Of a DNA stretch of 8,905 bases, positions 6,160 through 8,905 are shown in pieces (the first letter of the stretch is position 1; every line of letters begins with the position of its first letter). The DNA is from JABHGY01 sp964525185. GTDB lineage: Bacteria; Fidelibacterota; Marinisomatia; Marinisomatales; UBA1611. Below the pieces are notes generated by a model. The model saw only the letters and a list, made by a program, of their open reading frames with translations, did not search any database and had not been told where the DNA came from. The stretch spans positions 1 to 8,905 of the forward strand of contig CAZGFQ010000061.1 of NCBI GenBank assembly GCA_964525185.1, given 5' to 3'. Both the position numbers and the translations under genes were made by a program.

Positions 6160-8622
6160 ATGAAATTTATTAAAATAATCCTTATGACTTCTTTAATCCT
6201 TTCTTATATAAAAGCATCAGATTGGTGTACAACGCCAAATCCAGATGAAGACTACTATCATTCAATTGGCATTTACAGATATGTTTCTGACTATGAACCA
6301 AAAATAATAAATGTTTTTTTCTATATATTCAAACCAAGTGTCGGGACTGGAGGGTATTCTAACATTCAAGTTGACGAACTACTAACGATACTAAATTCAG
6401 ATTTTTCTGCTTCAGATATTTCATTTACTGATGTTGGGAGGAAAACTATTCGAGATGATAATTATTACAATTCAACTAGTATATATGATCTAACTGCAAC
6501 ATTTGGACACAGCAATGCTGTAGATATTTTTTTAGTAAATGGGTTTGAGGCTAATGCAGGTTCGATTCCGAGCAACTCTATAATATATGGTACTAGATTA
6601 TCAGGCGAGCATGTAATTTCTCATGAAATGGGACATAGTTTTAGTCTGTATCATACACATGAATTTCAAGCGGGAGGCGCTGAGGACCCTTGGGCTCCTG
6701 ATTGTGAAAATAAAGGTGATTTTGTATGCGATACACCACCCGATCCTAACTTACACCATGGACGATGGGTAGATGAAAATTGTGATTATATTCGTCATAT
6801 TGACCAAGACCCAGAAGAAGCAGGTATTCAGGATCCATATAACCCGGATTGTTACAATCTTGAATCGTATACATCATTGGAATGCTTGACATGGTTCACA
6901 AACGGTCAAGTGGAAAGGATGCATACTGGGTTTGATGAATCTGACATTATGGATGCATATGTAGAAAATATTTCTGCACCTCAAAACCTGATATGGTCAA
7001 ATTCAAATAACCATCCACTCCTAGAATGGGATGCAGTGATAGATTCTAATATCGATGGTTATTCTATATTTAGGAGTACGAATGAAGGTGAGCATTGCAC
7101 GGAATATCAGTTGATTGCATCACTACCAGACAATATAACGTCTTATCTCGATAATGAGATTGATATAGTAAATCCTAAAATTGCTATCAATAGTGCAGAA
7201 TATTATGTTATAGCTATGAATAATATTAGTGATCTCTCTTTCCATTCAAATATTATTTCGGTACCGACAAATATAGCAAATAAAATCGTGAATCGAACGG
7301 ATAGTTGGGAGCTAGCTGCATCAATTAATTTTGAAAGATATGATCATTCAGCAATCCTTTTACCCGATGGAAGAGTATTCGTAGCTGGTGGAGTCTTGTA
7401 CAATGAATTTCCACCTTATATTGATAAATGTGAGATTTATAATCCCTATGGGAATACATGGGTTTTAACTGATGATCTTAATTATGCACGAAGTAACCAT
7501 ACTAGTACATTATTAGATAGCGAATTTGTTTTAATCACTGGAGGATTAAATGAAAATGGGTCGTTAAGTTCGACTGAACTTTTTTTTATTGAAGACAATA
7601 GTATAATTGAAGTTGATTCTATGAACAATTCACGAAATAACCATGCATCAGTAAAATTATCAGATGGCAGAATACTTATTTCAGGAGGATTTTTTGAATC
7701 ATCCTTTGGAGAATCCACAATTGGTAGTTGTGAAATATTTGATCCATTATCTGGACAATGGGAAATAACTGGAGAATTAAATTATCCGAGAGGAGACCAT
7801 CAAGCGATTTTGCTCAGTAATGGAAATGTTATGGTTGTAGGCGGCCAAGAATTTTGGGGGACTCCGGTTAACACAGTTGAATTTTTTGATCCTACAACTG
7901 AATTGTGGACAGAAACGGATGGTACTATATTTCCTAGGCCGTTCATATCTTTAGAAACTATTAACGAGAATATTTTCTTAATCAGTGGTGGAAATATTGA
8001 TACTTGTGAAGTTTTTAATTATTTAACAAGTACTTGGAGCGAAGTGGCTCCATTTGAGTTTTCCCGAGAATATGGAATGAAGACTGTAAAATTAGTTAAT
8101 GGCAATGTGTTGCTTACGGGGACTAGAGAAGAATGTGAAGTGTTCAGTATCCCTAATATGTCATGGGTAAGAGTAAGCGATATGCCATCAGTGCGATTTA
8201 ATCATACTCTCACCCTATTGGAAAGTGGCAAAGTACTTTTAGTTGGAGGAAACTCTTCTCACACAACATATATTTATAATCCAGATACGACTACTGTAGG
8301 GTCGCATATTGAGACCGACCTTCCAAAGGGGTATTCACTTCACAATAATTTCCCCAATCCATTTAATCCGAAAACGACTATCCGCTATGAAATTCCTGAA
8401 TATAGTGTTGTAACCTTAAAATTGTATAATATAAACGGACATCTTGTCAAAACATTAATTGATGGAGATCAATACCCTGGTAGTGGTTCTGTAGTTTGGG
8501 ATGGCACGAATAAATCAGGATTACGATTATCGAGTGGTATTTATATTTTTATTATGAGAGCAAAGTCAATCTATAGCAATAAATTATTCACTAGTACCAA
8601 AAAAATGATACTCCTAAAATAA
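6160..8622 (+). CDS. Secreted metzincin-like (M43/pappalysin-type) protein with FN3, Kelch propeller and type IX sorting domain
   Basis: An 820-aa exported protein. A signal peptide (1-19, KxxK then a hydrophobic core, cleavage near IKAS) is followed by a metallopeptidase-like domain (about 45-260). This has the zinc site HEMGHSFSLYH (155-165), the M43-typical GDFVCDTPP (186-194) and FTNGQVERM (246-254). A fibronectin III-like domain spans about 273-370. Seven Kelch-type repeats (about 391-710) each carry a GG or TG strand end (410, 461, 509, 561, 610, 653, 696), usually with a following 'cEiydp...W', fitting a seven-bladed propeller. The end (about 721-820) is a type A T9SS/FlgD-like sorting domain with FPNPFNP (731-737), 'VWDGTNKSG' and terminal KKMILLK. 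Oddities: metzincin Gly is Ser162, and the Met-turn Met is replaced by Glu235 (NLESY), so activity is uncertain. It would be secreted and perhaps surface-attached. It stands alone, with a weak GGA ribosome site 9 nt upstream. Confidence 0.88.
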   Translation: MKFIKIILMTSLILSYIKASDWCTTPNPDEDYYHSIGIYRYVSDYEPKIINVFFYIFKPSVGTGGYSNIQVDELLTILNSDFSASDISFTDVGRKTIRDDNYYNSTSIYDLTATFGHSNAVDIFLVNGFEANAGSIPSNSIIYGTRLSGEHVISHEMGHSFSLYHTHEFQAGGAEDPWAPDCENKGDFVCDTPPDPNLHHGRWVDENCDYIRHIDQDPEEAGIQDPYNPDCYNLESYTSLECLTWFTNGQVERMHTGFDESDIMDAYVENISAPQNLIWSNSNNHPLLEWDAVIDSNIDGYSIFRSTNEGEHCTEYQLIASLPDNITSYLDNEIDIVNPKIAINSAEYYVIAMNNISDLSFHSNIISVPTNIANKIVNRTDSWELAASINFERYDHSAILLPDGRVFVAGGVLYNEFPPYIDKCEIYNPYGNTWVLTDDLNYARSNHTSTLLDSEFVLITGGLNENGSLSSTELFFIEDNSIIEVDSMNNSRNNHASVKLSDGRILISGGFFESSFGESTIGSCEIFDPLSGQWEITGELNYPRGDHQAILLSNGNVMVVGGQEFWGTPVNTVEFFDPTTELWTETDGTIFPRPFISLETINENIFLISGGNIDTCEVFNYLTSTWSEVAPFEFSREYGMKTVKLVNGNVLLTGTREECEVFSIPNMSWVRVSDMPSVRFNHTLTLLESGKVLLVGGNSSHTTYIYNPDTTTVGSHIETDLPKGYSLHNNFPNPFNPKTTIRYEIPEYSVVTLKLYNINGHLVKTLIDGDQYPGSGSVVWDGTNKSGLRLSSGIYIFIMRAKSIYSNKLFTSTKKMILLK

Positions 8623-8905
8623 CTGTTGTCCCTCCCGAAAACTAAATCTATATAAGAAGTTAGTGTAATATAGCTTTAGATTGCATTAACGAAGCACTAA
8701 AAAGGTTAAAATAATATTAAAAACTGATCAAGACCAGAAGAGTGAGGGAAAGATGGGTTTATAAAAGGATTCTATAAATGAAATTCTACCCGATTCTACT
8801 CGAAAAATGATTGTTCTTAAATAAGGAAATACTTCCTTAATAAAATAAAAGAATTAGGCATTACAGGAAAAAACTGCCACTTCTTCTTCGCATTCGTTCA
8901 TCATC
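8623..8905 (+). pseudogene. Gene-free tail with possible decayed tyrosine-recombinase fragment
   Basis: No intact gene is present. Short coding-like stretches appear in different plus-strand frames: LDCINEALKRLK ending in TAA (about 8677-8715), then NEILPDSTRKMIVLK ending in TAA at about 8822, then RKYFLNKIKELGITGKNCH running to about 8881. The last resembles the region just before the HxLRH box of tyrosine recombinases ('f.k.lk.lGi..k..H.LRHsF'). The following bases, about 8885-8904, read as L-R-H-S-F-I if one base is restored in the Arg codon. This would make it a frameshifted integrase relic that continues beyond the window. The match is short and by eye. A 7-bp hairpin TAAGGAA/TTCCTTA (8822-8839) lies within it. 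I see no convincing terminator for the upstream gene. Confidence 0.3.

Noticed and set aside
8648..8673. CTATAT/ATATAG inverted repeat as terminator of the secreted-protein gene
   Set aside because: The stem is only 6 bp, all but two of its pairs are A-T, the loop is 14 nt, and no proper T-tract follows.

Overview
The window is AT-rich bacterial DNA carrying a four-cistron SOS-mutagenesis operon on the minus strand and a large secreted protein on the plus strand. The secreted protein has a metzincin-like domain, a Kelch propeller and a C-terminal type IX secretion-type sorting domain with the FPNPFNP motif. That domain, together with the low GC, points to the FCB superphylum. Candidatus Marinimicrobia (SAR406) or a relative is my best guess, but this is inference and no rRNA is present to test it.

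Layout. (1) 3-641, plus: the C-terminal part of a probable SurA/PrsA-like periplasmic chaperone, cut by the window edge and overlapping the end of the next gene tail-to-tail. (2) 5670-634, minus: a consensus-like promoter, two 11-bp tandem repeats sitting on the predicted start of transcription, then a 53-codon unknown ORF, lexA, imuB and dnaE2, separated by 4, 5 and 20 bp. (3) 5641-6159: a mostly non-coding stretch holding a 72-bp structured inverted repeat, a short minus-strand ORF that looks like the C-terminal half of a SelW/Rdx-family protein, and a small palindrome. (4) 6160-8622, plus: the 820-aa secreted protein. (5) 8623-8905: no intact gene; short coding-like stretches in shifting frames resemble a decayed tyrosine recombinase.

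How the operon should work: LexA is a complete self-cleaving repressor (Ala88-Gly89 site, Ser121/Lys158 dyad) and probably represses its own operon through the tandem repeats. DNA damage would then release ImuB and DnaE2. ImuB is a Y-family fold in which every catalytic acidic position is replaced, but it keeps a beta-clamp-binding motif (QTNLF), so it fits the role of an adaptor. DnaE2 keeps the three polymerase aspartates, while its PHP domain has lost several metal ligands. The usual third partner, ImuA, is absent here. The 53-aa ORF, the only cistron with a strong Shine-Dalgarno, stands at the head of the operon. This ImuA-less arrangement with a head ORF and an unfamiliar operator is the most interesting system in the window.
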